Part shown: piece by piece, positions 52,591 through 60,557 of the stretch | Layout of the letters: every line of letters begins with the position of its first letter | How positions within the stretch are numbered: the stretch's first letter is position 1 | Assembly (NCBI GenBank): GCA_963785645.1 | Contig: CAWAWG010000002.1 | Location: forward strand, 372,001 to 436,000 | Length of the DNA stretch: 64,000 bases | Source of the DNA: Trebonia sp963785645 | GTDB lineage: Bacteria; Actinomycetota; Actinomycetes; Streptosporangiales; Streptosporangiaceae | Direction of reading: 5' to 3' | The notes under the pieces: model-generated | What the model was told of the DNA's origin: nothing | What the model saw: the letters and a program-made list of their open reading frames with translations, nothing else | Database searches by the model: none | Translations under genes and position numbers: made by a program

Positions 52591-53637
52591 ATGCTCCGCG
52601 TAGCACTCTTCGGCGCGGGACGCATCGGCCAGGTCCACGCGCGTTCGGTCGCCTTGCACGACGAGGCGCGGCTGGCGTGGGTGATCGACCCGGTCCGGCC
52701 CGCTGCTGAGGCGCTCGCAGACCGGTACGGGGCCAGCGCCGGCACCGTCGTCGACGACGCACTCGGTGACCCTTGTGTCGATGCCGTCGTGATCGCATCG
52801 CCCACCCCCACCCACATCGACCTGCTACAGCGGGCAGTCCTTGCGGGCAAGCCGGTGCTCTGCGAGAAACCGATCGACCTCGACCTGCCTAAGATCGACC
52901 GCTGCTGGACCGAGATCGCCGCACACCAGCCCACGGTGATGATGGGCTTCAACCGGCGCTTCGACCCGACCTTCCGGCAGATCCGCCAGCGTATTGAACA
53001 CGGCGAAATCGGCACGCTGCGGGCACTGCGGATCACCAGCCGTGACCCGGAGCCGCCGCACCGCTCGTACCTGGACGCCTCCGGCGGCATCTTCCGCGAC
53101 ATGACAATCCACGACTTCGACCTCGCGCGCTATTTTCTCGGCGAAATGGCAGAGGTCTACGCTGTCGTCGCCGACGACGGTCACGGCGAGATGGCGGCCG
53201 CGGGCGACGCGCACCAGGCGATGGTGCTGCTGCGCAGCCGGCAAGGCGCATTGTGCTCGATCACCAACAGCCGCACGTGCGTCTTCGGCTACGACCAGCG
53301 CATCGAGGCGTTCGGTGACGGCGGCATGCTCGAGGCGGCCAACCAGACGCCGGTCAGCGTCCGCGCCTACACCCCGTCGGCCGCCGAGAGCATGGTGACC
53401 TACCAGCACTTCTTCGTGGAGCGCTATCGGGAGGCCTATCTCGCCGAGTTCAGTGAGTTTGTGCGCACGGTCCGTGCGGGCCTGCACCCGGCACCCGGAT
53501 TCGCTGACGGGCGCGCCGCCCTGGCCCTCGCCGAGGCCGCCGTCGAAAGCGCCGCCACCGGGCGCGCGGTCGCCGTGCCCAGCGCAAACACCACATCCGC
53601 CGTCGCCGGCGACAGCATGAAGGGAGCACTGACATGA
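52591..53637 (+). CDS. iolG: Inositol 2-dehydrogenase-like Gfo/Idh/MocA protein
   Basis: 348 residues strongly resembling IolG. Seen: Rossmann GAGRIGQVHARSVALHD, CEKPIDLDLPKID with the catalytic Lys, GFNRRFDPTF, and DMTIHDFDLARYFLGE carrying the catalytic Asp/His. IolG oxidises myo-inositol to scyllo-inosose with NAD. Its ATGA overlap leads into a deletion scar of an IolE-like gene, so this was once part of an iol-type operon. Substrate could be another cyclitol. Confidence 0.85.
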   Translation: MLRVALFGAGRIGQVHARSVALHDEARLAWVIDPVRPAAEALADRYGASAGTVVDDALGDPCVDAVVIASPTPTHIDLLQRAVLAGKPVLCEKPIDLDLPKIDRCWTEIAAHQPTVMMGFNRRFDPTFRQIRQRIEHGEIGTLRALRITSRDPEPPHRSYLDASGGIFRDMTIHDFDLARYFLGEMAEVYAVVADDGHGEMAAAGDAHQAMVLLRSRQGALCSITNSRTCVFGYDQRIEAFGDGGMLEAANQTPVSVRAYTPSAAESMVTYQHFFVERYREAYLAEFSEFVRTVRAGLHPAPGFADGRAALALAEAAVESAATGRAVAVPSANTTSAVAGDSMKGALT

Positions 53638-53741
53638 TCATGGACCGGGTTGCCGTAGCCCCGATCTCCTGGGGCGTATGGGAAGGTCCGGCGGCCGATA
53701 TCCGCGCCAGCGTGGCCTACCTGCGCGGCCTCGGCATCTGA
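53634..53741 (+). pseudogene. Deletion scar of an IolE-like TIM-barrel gene
   Basis: Only 35 codons. The first ~14 residues (MIMDRVAVAPISWGVW) match the N-terminus of IolE-type isomerases/dehydratases and the last ~12 (ASVAYLRGLGI) look like their C-terminus, so the central ~250 codons appear to have been deleted in frame. It overlaps the IolG-like stop (ATGA) and is followed after 2 bases by the next dehydrogenase. Confidence 0.7.
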
Positions 53742-53743
53742 TC

Positions 53744-54820
53744 ATGGAACCGCTCCGGATCGGCGTGCTCGGCGCCGCCCGCATCAGCGAACTCGCCATC
53801 GTCAAGCCAGCCGGCGAGCTCGGCCACCGTCTCGTCGCGGTCGCGGCCCGCGACCGGAACCGCGCCGAGGAATTCGCGCGGCGTAACGGCGTCGAACACG
53901 TCCGCGGCTCCTACCTCGACGTCGTCACCGACAGCGAGGTCGAAGCGATCTACAACCCGCTCGCCAACAGCCTGCACGGCACCTGGAACATCGCCGCGAT
54001 CCAGGCCGGCAAGCACGTCCTCACCGAAAAGCCCTTCGCCAGCAACGCCGACGAGGCCCGCGAGGTCCGCGACGCGGCCGCATCGGCCGGCGTGACCATC
54101 CTCGAAGGCTTCCACTACCTTTACCACCCGGTCACCCAGCGCCTGCACGACCTGCTCGACGCCGGTGAACTCGGAGACCTGCGCGCGGTCGAGGTCGACA
54201 TGTTCATGCCCGCCCCGGACGACGACGACCCGCGCTGGTCGTACCAGCTGGCCGGCGGAGCGCTGATGGACATCGGCTGCTACGCCCTGCACGCCCACGG
54301 CGTCCTTGCCCCCTGGGCGGGCGGGCGCCCCAGGCTGGTCACCGCCCGCAGCGCCGAACGGCCCGGGCACCCCGGCGTCGACGAATGGCTCGACGCCGAA
54401 CTGGAGTTCCCCGGCGGCGCCACCGGACGAGCACGTTGCCACATGGCCGCCGGGTACCGCAGCTACACCTACCGGATCATCGGCAGCCGCGGCGAGGCGA
54501 CCGCCGCGAACTTCGTTCAGCCGCACGTCGACGACCGCGTCACCGTGACCACAGCCGACGGTACCCGCGTCGAACGACTCGGCCGCCGGTCTTCCTACGC
54601 CTACCAACTCGAGGCCTTCGCCGCGCGGCTAAGGAACCGGACGCCGCTTCGGAACGACGCCGACGACGCCGTCGCCGCCATGCAGCTCATCGACGCCTGC
54701 TACCTGGCGGCCGGCTTCGCCCTTCGGCCGCACGGTCAACCGATCACCTGGCCCGGCGAGACCACGGGGTCGACGCCGGAGAAGATGACCGGTCCGCGTG
54801 CCCCGCAGCCAGCTCCTTAG
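53744..54820 (+). CDS. Gfo/Idh/MocA-family oxidoreductase 3
   Basis: 358 residues from ATG 53744. Seen: GVLGAARISELAIVKPA, TEKPFASNADEAREV, GFHYLYHPVTQRLHDLL, MDIGCYALHAHGVL. The GAARI start and GFHYRYHP-type motif are typical of the glucose-fructose-oxidoreductase/xylose-dehydrogenase branch, unlike the IolG-like protein upstream. The last gene of the operon. Confidence 0.9.
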   Translation: MEPLRIGVLGAARISELAIVKPAGELGHRLVAVAARDRNRAEEFARRNGVEHVRGSYLDVVTDSEVEAIYNPLANSLHGTWNIAAIQAGKHVLTEKPFASNADEAREVRDAAASAGVTILEGFHYLYHPVTQRLHDLLDAGELGDLRAVEVDMFMPAPDDDDPRWSYQLAGGALMDIGCYALHAHGVLAPWAGGRPRLVTARSAERPGHPGVDEWLDAELEFPGGATGRARCHMAAGYRSYTYRIIGSRGEATAANFVQPHVDDRVTVTTADGTRVERLGRRSSYAYQLEAFAARLRNRTPLRNDADDAVAAMQLIDACYLAAGFALRPHGQPITWPGETTGSTPEKMTGPRAPQPAP

Positions 54821-54983
54821 CCGTCAGTACAGCATTCACCCGGCAAATCTTGGTCACCCTGTCGTCATGTCCGGCAGGCTAAGGTGGCTGAAGGACCCTG
54901 ACCGGACAATGCCGGGAAGATGGAGGCAAGCACATCCAGGCCGCGGACATCGACCGGAGTAAGAATTCGGTAAGGACGGGACA

Positions 54984-55487
54984 TTGGGCGTTAACCAGCG
55001 GGCGCAGATTCAGATGAGCGATGAAGAGGTGGCGTCCTTCCTCGGGCAGCGCCGGACGGCGACGATGGGGACGACCGGCCCCGCCGGATTTCCGCACCTG
55101 GTGGCGATGTGGTACGGCCTCCTCGACGGGAAGGTGTGCTTCGAGACCAAGGCGAAATCGCAGAAGGTTGTCAACCTGCTCCGTGACCCGAGGATCAGCT
55201 GCTCGGTCGAGGCGGGGGAATCCTACGATCAGCTGCGCGGCGTCGCGATCGAGGGGATGGCCGCGATCATCGACGACCCGGCAAGCGGCGAGTACTGGGC
55301 CGCGGCGGTAAGCGTGTTCGAGCGGTATCAGGGCCCGTACACCGAGGAAATGCGGCCGCTGGTGGAGCAGATGATGCACAAGCGGATCGTCGTCCGGATC
55401 GACCCGGTACGCGTCAGGTCCTGGGATCACCGCAAGCTGGGGCTGCCCGCGATGCCCGTCGCCGGAACGACGGCGCAGTACCGGTAG
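54984..55487 (+). CDS. PPOX-class (F420/FMN-dependent) split-barrel flavoprotein
   Basis: About 167 residues of the pyridoxamine-phosphate-oxidase-like split barrel. Seen: FLGQRRTATMGTTGPAGFPH and MWYGLLDGKVCFETKAKSQK, a pattern common in the F420-dependent TIGR03618-type enzymes of actinobacteria. TTG start has AAGGAC upstream; a later ATG at 55014 is possible. It is convergent with the metal transporter. Substrate unknown. Confidence 0.82.
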   Translation: MGVNQRAQIQMSDEEVASFLGQRRTATMGTTGPAGFPHLVAMWYGLLDGKVCFETKAKSQKVVNLLRDPRISCSVEAGESYDQLRGVAIEGMAAIIDDPASGEYWAAAVSVFERYQGPYTEEMRPLVEQMMHKRIVVRIDPVRVRSWDHRKLGLPAMPVAGTTAQYR

Positions 55488-55569
55488 ACGGGACCGGTAT
55501 CGGCTGAAACCGTACGCCTCGGGTGCGTCCTTGTCATCCGTGCTCCCCGTTGTGCGCGGCCGCCCGCGG

Positions 55570-56761
55570 TCAGGTCCCTTGATTGCCCTCGGGCTGCCGG
55601 GCCGACAGCTCGCCGGCCGGGCCGTAGCCACGTTCGCGGTCCACTTGGCTTCGACGTTGCCGGCCCGCCAGTAGACGAGGGCGACGGCCCAGACCAGGAT
55701 GAACATCCCGGCGATGCAGAACCCGGCGACGTTGATGTTGAAGTTGGCCATCAGGTTCCAGAATGAGCCGCCCAGGTGGAACTCGCTGGTGAAGACGCCG
55801 AGGATCTCGATCGTGCCGATGATGAACGCGGCACCGATCGACAGCGCGGTGATCACCAGGTTGTAGTACACCTTGCGGACCGGGCGGGCGAAGGCCCAGC
55901 CGTAGGCGAAGTTCATGAACGCCCCGTCGAGGGTGTCGAACAGCATCATGCCGCCGGAGAACAGGAACGGCAGCGCCAGCACGGCGAAGTACGGCAGCCT
56001 CTGGATCGCGGCGTAGGTGGTCGCGGCGAGCAGCAGCACCTCGGTGGTCGTGTCGAAGCCGATGCCGAAGACCAGGCCGACGAAGTACAGCTGCCAGGTG
56101 TGGTTGATCGACCTCATCAGCCGTCCGAAGAACCGGTACATCAGCCCGCGGGCCTGGAGCTGCGCCTCCAGTTCGGCCTCGTTGTAGGTGCCCTGCCGCA
56201 TCTCGCGGAAGACCTTGAAGATCCCGGCCAGCACGATGAGATTCAAGATCGCGATCAGGTACAGGAACCCGGCAGACAGGCTGGTGCCGATGGCCCCGCC
56301 GGCGGTCTCGTACGCCGAACTGGGGTCGACCATCGCGCCGAAGACCGCCCGCGCCGCGAAGACGATGCCGACGCCGACGCCGACCGCCACGATGACGGTG
56401 GAGTGGCCGGCGGAGAAGAAGAACCCGGTACCGAGCGGCCGCTTGCCGTCGGCCATGAGCTTTCGGGTGGTGTTGTCGATGCAGGAGATGTGGTCGGCGT
56501 CGAACGCGTGCCGGAAACCGAGGAACCACGCGGTGATCGCGACCCCGATCCCGACGCCGAGGCCGGCGCTGCCGCCCTCGCCCTTGTAGGTGAAGTGGTG
56601 CGGCATCACGTGCAGCACGTAAATGCCCCAGCCCACCACGTTGATCGCGAGGATGAACGCGAGCATCGCGCCGAAGCGGCCCACTCGCTCAGGGTCATCG
56701 AGTTGCGGATGGCCTTCAGCCGGGACGTGGCAGCGGACAATGTTGCCCGAGACAGTGCCAA
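55570..56761 (-). pseudogene. NiCoT-family nickel/cobalt transporter, two frame breaks
   Basis: HoxN/NixA-type permease. Seen: signature RHAFDADHI (HX4DH), FSAGHSTVIVAVG, GLVFGIGFDTTTEV, LFSGGMMLFDTLDG and eight hydrophobic segments. The natural start is probably TTG 56761 with AAGGAC upstream, reading LKAIRNSMTLSEW; one missing C near 56680 then shifts the frame to RFGAMLAFILAINVVGWG. Near 55635 the frame fails to meet its stop and would read on to 54879, whereas the next frame gives ERGYGPAGELSAR and stops at 55570. A cobalamin riboswitch upstream makes cobalt the likely substrate. Confidence 0.8.
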
Positions 56762-56794
56762 TGAATTCGTCCTTCTTCGAGGACTGGTTCACCA

Positions 56795-56945
56795 GGCAGG
56801 CCAGGACAGGCGACCGGACTCGTCCCCTTAAGGGGCTTGACCGTTGCGGGACAGTGCCGGGCTCGCACCGGACTTCGCTGATCTGGCTGCCGCCCCGGGG
56901 TTCCGGGACCATGGGCACCGTATATCGGCAACCGAGAAACCGTCA
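56795..56945 (-). promoter_or_regulatory. Cobalamin riboswitch
   Basis: On the minus strand upstream of the Ni/Co transporter I read the conserved actinobacterial core: GGTGCCC near 56912-56918, then AAGTCCGGTGCGAG, CCCGGCACTGTCCCGC and AACGGT (56840-56879), a CCCCTTAAGGGG hairpin (~56824-56835) and GAGTCCGGTCGCCTG. This order matches the B12 aptamer. It ends ~35 bases before the likely TTG start, so B12 should lower translation or transcription of the transporter. Confidence 0.85.
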
Positions 56946-57163
56946 AGACTGAGCAGATGATCAGATATCAAGCCGATGCTCCCCCACTCGGACTTCCGTG
57001 AGGGCATGAAGCGGCCCGGTAATGAGATCGTTTGTATATGAGTACTTGAGTGTTTCTTATGGTGAGTTAAGTTTGCCGTGCCTGTAAAGCTGGTGGCGCT
57101 GCGGGACAGGTGAGTTGGGGGGGGCCTCAGGTTGACCTGACAGCTGAATAAAGGTGGGTTGCT

Positions 57164-57268
57164 GTGCCCCAACTCAGCCGCCGGCGCCGCATCGCGGTTC
57201 TTGGCATATGCTGCCTGAGCTTGTTCATGTTCGGACTTTCGGCCATCAGCTCTGAACTGGGCTTTTAA
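57164..57268 (+). pseudogene. 5' fragment of an MFS (DHA2-type) exporter
   Basis: 34 codons from GTG 57164 with an AAAGGTGGG leader. LSRRRRIAVLGICCLSLFMF is the usual basic N-terminus and first membrane helix of DHA2 drug exporters. The reading frame is lost where the reverse-strand transposase scar begins, so an element insertion probably truncated the gene. The upstream 56946-57163 shows nothing else. Confidence 0.6.
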
Positions 57269-57350
57269 GCGGCTCGCTCGTATTCGCTGATGAGGCCGCC
57301 AAGGACGGCCCGATGCTTGATCCGCTCCTGGGAAAGGTCTGCGACCGGGT
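57265..57350 (-). mobile_element. Transposase 3' scar 1 (integrase-core type)
   Basis: Reads ERIKHRAVLGGLISEYERAA followed by TAA on the minus strand, the characteristic end of integrase-core (rve) transposases/integrases. No further upstream transposase sequence is recognisable. A diverged copy lies at 58335-58420 in the same orientation. Confidence 0.7.
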
Positions 57351-57417
57351 GATCGGGCCGGGGCGGGCAGGGCTGGCGGCTACGACGGGGACGATGTCCG
57401 TTGTAATGGGCCCCGGA

Positions 57418-57441
57418 GGTCTTCACGTTTCAGTGAAGACC
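57418..57441. terminator. Short stem-loop
   Basis: Perfect 9-bp arms GGTCTTCAC / GTGAAGACC with a 6-base loop, between the transposase scar and the toxin gene. It may end the toxin-antitoxin transcript. The rest of 57351-57625 holds no gene that I can support. Confidence 0.4.
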
Positions 57442-57625
57442 GGACGGAGGATCAAGATCTCCACGTCCTTGGCGGCCTCGCTTCGCCCAAGTAGCGCCAG
57501 CCAGCCGAACAACCGGACCATGAACAGGTAGATGAGGCGAATGAGCCGAGCGCAAGCGTAAACCAGCAGGTCAAACCGGCGCGGAGTTTTGTCACAGCAC
57601 AAGTGCACACGGCGGCGAGCAGGTC

Positions 57626-57892
57626 TCAGTCGTTGCCGTAGTGGTAGCGTGCCTTGAGGATCTTGACCTCTTTATCATCGGCCCGGTAGACCAGCCGGTG
57701 CTCATCGTCGATCCGGCGCGACCAGTAGCCGGAAAGGTCCCCTTTGAGGGGCTCCGGCTTGCCGATGCCGCTGAAGGGATCCCGCTGGATCTCACGGATC
57801 AGGCGGGTGATCCGGGTAGCCATCTTCCGGTCCGAGCCGAGCCAGAACAGGAAATCTTCCCACGCGTCGGGATCGAAGTAGATGCTCCTCAT
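57626..57892 (-). CDS. yoeB: YoeB-type mRNA interferase toxin
   Basis: 88-residue toxin of the RelE/YoeB fold, which cleaves ribosome-bound mRNA. Seen: WEDFLFWLGSDRKMATRI, GIGKPEPLKGDLSGYWSRRI, DDEHRLVYRA and the C-terminal KARYHYGND with the catalytic His/Tyr region. ATG overlaps the antitoxin stop by 4 bases. The module lies between two transposase scars. Confidence 0.93.
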   Translation of the reverse strand: MRSIYFDPDAWEDFLFWLGSDRKMATRITRLIREIQRDPFSGIGKPEPLKGDLSGYWSRRIDDEHRLVYRADDKEVKILKARYHYGND

Positions 57893-58161
57893 ACCTCGCC
57901 CGCAAGGGACTCCAGTTCCTCCGTCGTCTTAGCAACGGAGGACGTCCCCGCCTTGTCCCGAGCGACCGCCTGCATCAGCCGCCGGGCGTTGGCCGGGGAC
58001 CGCAGCAGGTAAATGGTCTCCTGCCAGGAGTCATAGTCATCGGCGGACATCAGCACGGCATCACCGGCCTTAGAGGAGATGCGCACCGGGGCATGGTCGT
58101 CGATGACCTGCTGAATAAGCGGGAACAGGTGCGTGCGCGCGTCGCTAGCAGTGATGGCCAT
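57889..58161 (-). CDS. yefM: YefM-type antitoxin
   Basis: About 90-residue Phd/YefM antitoxin: N-terminal DNA-binding domain (AITASDARTHLFPLIQQV, PVRISSKAGDAVLMSADDYD) and an acidic disordered C-terminus that wraps the toxin. I prefer ATG 58161, with AAGGTGG 8 bases upstream, over GTG 58173, which would bury that site. Typically autorepresses its operon with the toxin as co-repressor. Confidence 0.92.
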   Translation of the reverse strand: MAITASDARTHLFPLIQQVIDDHAPVRISSKAGDAVLMSADDYDSWQETIYLLRSPANARRLMQAVARDKAGTSSVAKTTEELESLAGEV

Positions 58162-58183
58162 CTTGTTACCCACCTTTCAATAC

Positions 58184-58223
58184 GTACGATAAACGGTACC
58201 ACACAAGTACGATTTATTGTACC
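58184..58223. promoter_or_regulatory. Twin operator of the toxin-antitoxin operon
   Basis: Two 17-base copies, GTACGATAAACGGTACC (58184-58200) and GTACGATTTATTGTACC (58207-58223), start 23 bases apart just upstream of yefM. Each has GTAC/GTAC ends, i.e. a partial dyad. YefM-family operons are usually autoregulated at paired sites of this kind. Confidence 0.65.
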
Positions 58224-58334
58224 ACTTACTGGTAGTCAGTGCTGGAGCGCCGGGACTCGGCTGCGCCACTCCGGGCTAGGCCCGGCCGGGCCTGTGGGGT
58301 TCCAGAACTCGGCCACTGGTCTTGACCTGGTCTT

Positions 58335-58420
58335 CTATGCGGCTCGCTCGTACTCGTTGATGAGGCCGCCGAGGACAGGTCGGCGTTTGATTCGCTCTTG
58401 GGAGGGGTCGGCGAGATCGA
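58335..58420 (-). mobile_element. Transposase 3' scar 2 (integrase-core type)
   Basis: Reads PSQERIKRRPVLGGLINEYE then RAA and TAG on the minus strand, a diverged copy of the scar at 57265-57350. About 1.07 kb separates the two, with the toxin-antitoxin module between them. Confidence 0.7.
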
Positions 58421-58424
58421 ACGT

Positions 58425-58670
58425 CGCGGCTGACTGCCTTCACCTTCGGCGGTGCCCTGGCGGAAGGGCCAATAGCGGCCGCCCGCGTTGACCCTCCCCT
58501 TAGGGGAGGGCCCATACTGGGCAGATGCCAGCCGCCCTGACCATCGGCGACTTCTCCCGCGCCACGCACCTGAGCATCAAGACACTGCGCCACTACCACC
58601 GCATCGGGCTCCTGGCGCCGGCCGACGTCGACGCGGACAACGGGTACCGCCGCTACACGACCGACCAGAT
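58425..58670 (+). repeat. Segmental duplicate, copy 1 (MerR promoter and N-terminus)
   Basis: This stretch is closely similar to 63787-64000 at a constant offset of 5362 bases, covering ~90 bases upstream of the MerR gene, its promoter and its N-terminal codons. The partner runs off the window edge. Upstream flanks differ: a transposase scar here, a VOC gene there. Confidence 0.85.
58488..58518 (+). promoter_or_regulatory. MerR-type promoter with 19-bp spacer and central dyad
   Basis: TTGACC (58488-58493) and CATACT (58513-58518) are separated by 19 bases, the elongated spacing typical of MerR-activated promoters. A perfect 9-bp dyad, CCCTCCCCT/AGGGGAGGG, spans 58492-58510 between them. The start codon is only 6 bases after the -10, so the transcript is probably leaderless. 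Confidence 0.8.
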
Positions 58671-59349
58671 CCCGGCGGCCCAGGTCATCCGCCGCTTCCG
58701 CGACCTCGACATGCCGCTGGACCAGATTCATGCCGTGCTGGCGGCCCCCGACCTGGCCACCAGGAACGAGCTCATCTCCGCCCACCTGGCGAGCCTTGAG
58801 CAGAACCTGGCCCGCACGCAGTCCGCGGTCGCCTCGCTGCGCGACCTGCTGGGCCGCCCGTCCGCCGCCGCCCCGATCACCCACCGCCGGGTCGCCGCGA
58901 CGATGACGGCGGCCATCACCGCCGTGGTCACGATGGACGAGCTGGTCCCCTGGTATCTGGGCGCGCTCGGCGAACTGCACGCCACCCTCGACGCACGGGG
59001 CGTGCGCCCGTCCGGCCCCGCAGGCGGGATCTTCGCCGGGGAGCTGTGGGCGGACGAGCGGGGGGAGGCCACGCTCTTCATCCCGACCGCGGCCGAGGTC
59101 CAGCCGCTAGGCCGGGTCGAGCCTGCCGTCGTGCCCGGCGCCGAGCTCGCGGTCATCGTGCATGCCGGTTCGCCCGCCGACTTGGACCGGTCCTACGGAG
59201 CGCTAGCCGCCTACGTGAGCAGCCACGCGCTGCAGGTGGACGGCCCCATCCGCGAGTACTACATGGTCGGCCGCCAGGACACCGCCGACGAGAGCGCCTG
59301 GCGAACCGAGGTCGGCTGGCCCATCTTCAGCACGGGGGCGGCCACGTGA
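58525..59349 (+). CDS. MerR-family regulator with effector-binding domain
   Basis: 274 residues. Residues ~1-70 form the MerR winged helix (LTIGDFSRATHLSIKTLRHY, NGYRRYTTDQ), then a dimerisation coiled coil (~75-110) and a GyrI/BmrR-like C-terminal ligand domain (~120-274) ending with a conserved-type REYYMVGRQD. No cysteine metal site is seen. It probably binds a small organic ligand and activates its own promoter, as TipA and BmrR do. The promoter and start are duplicated at the window end. Confidence 0.9.
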   Translation: MPAALTIGDFSRATHLSIKTLRHYHRIGLLAPADVDADNGYRRYTTDQIPAAQVIRRFRDLDMPLDQIHAVLAAPDLATRNELISAHLASLEQNLARTQSAVASLRDLLGRPSAAAPITHRRVAATMTAAITAVVTMDELVPWYLGALGELHATLDARGVRPSGPAGGIFAGELWADERGEATLFIPTAAEVQPLGRVEPAVVPGAELAVIVHAGSPADLDRSYGALAAYVSSHALQVDGPIREYYMVGRQDTADESAWRTEVGWPIFSTGAAT

Positions 59350-59402
59350 CGGGCACCGCTTTTGCGAGGCGCCCGCCTCGTCAGGAAAAGTAAGATTCCC
59401 TT

Positions 59403-60476
59403 ATGGGTTACTCGGCTGCAACCCGTGCTGGAGCCATGATCGAGCGGCTGGCTCGGGCGAGCGTGTCCGGTACCGAGTTCCAGTGGTCTGCGCTGGACGA
59501 ACTGCGCCGGATCATCGGCTTCGACTCGATGTGCTGGACCAGCGTCGATCCCGCGACGTGGCTCCCGTCCTGGTCCATTTCCGACAATCCGGTGGTTGGG
59601 CGGCACCAGCGGTCGCTGCACCGGTCGTGGCCCACGGCGCGCGACCTGACGGCGCTGGCCGAACGCGGATTCACCGCGACGAGCGCGAGCACCGACGGCG
59701 ACCTGGCCCGCGACCGGTACTGGGCGGAGATCGGCGGTCCCGCCGGGCTGGGCGACAGCCTGTCTCTCTCGCTTACCGCCGACGGTGCCTGCTGGGGCAT
59801 GCTCCACCTCTACCGCGAGCGCTCTGATCCGCACTTCACGGCGGAGGACGCCTTCTCCGTGGGACAGACCCTCCCGGTTCTGGCGCGCAGGCTGCGCCGT
59901 GCCGCGCTCGAACCCGTCGGTGGTCCGCCGAGCGATGACGAACTGGGCACGATCGTGGTCGACCGCGACCACCAGTCCGTCGCGTCCACGCCGGCCGCGG
60001 ACCGCTGGCTCTCGCGGCTCCCGCAGCCGGTCCCGGGCGGCGATCCCCTTCCCGGTTTCCTCTACGCCCTGGTGGAACGCGTCACGCCCGGTGACCTCGG
60101 GCGCGCTACCCCGGATCGCCGGTCACCCCGGCTGCGCATCCGCGCGACGGACGGCACCTGGCTCCTGCTTCGGGCCACCTCGCTGTCGGAGTCGCCGACT
60201 CTGGGGCACGGGGCCGTGGCGGTCACCATCGAGCCGGCTCGCCGTGCCGATCTCCAGCACCTGATCATGCGCGCTCACCAGCTCTCCGACCGGGAGCGCG
60301 AGGTCGCTGCCCTGGCCGTGAGCGGGCTGACGAACCCCGACATCGCCGAGGCCCTGTTCATCACCCGGTACACGGTGGCGGACCACCTCAAGGCGATCTA
60401 CGGCAAGATCGGCGTCTCGTCACGCGGTGCGCTCGCTCTCGCGCTGTCCGGCACGGCCGGGAATCCCACACCTTAG
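59403..60476 (+). CDS. LuxR-family regulator with GAF-like sensor region
   Basis: 357 residues. The N-terminal ~200 residues resemble a GAF-type sensor; the C-terminus is a LuxR/GerE HTH (LSDREREVAALAVSGLTNPD, IAEALFITRYTVADHLKAIY). No receiver domain, so it is not a classical response regulator. It lies 54 bases after the MerR gene in the same direction and before a glycosyltransferase. Confidence 0.88.
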   Translation: MGYSAATRAGAMIERLARASVSGTEFQWSALDELRRIIGFDSMCWTSVDPATWLPSWSISDNPVVGRHQRSLHRSWPTARDLTALAERGFTATSASTDGDLARDRYWAEIGGPAGLGDSLSLSLTADGACWGMLHLYRERSDPHFTAEDAFSVGQTLPVLARRLRRAALEPVGGPPSDDELGTIVVDRDHQSVASTPAADRWLSRLPQPVPGGDPLPGFLYALVERVTPGDLGRATPDRRSPRLRIRATDGTWLLLRATSLSESPTLGHGAVAVTIEPARRADLQHLIMRAHQLSDREREVAALAVSGLTNPDIAEALFITRYTVADHLKAIYGKIGVSSRGALALALSGTAGNPTP

Positions 60477-60557
60477 GGATATCCCCGCAACCCTCGGCCC
60501 GGCATGGTGGTTCCCATCAGAATTCGACAACCACCGAACAGGTAGTGACTGGTTCTT

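Noticed and set aside
54879..56918. Single 679-residue minus-strand frame covering the Ni/Co transporter and the PPOX gene
   Set aside because: Its start lies in the cobalamin riboswitch and its C-terminal third is antisense to a real flavoprotein gene; it results from two frame breaks in the transporter.
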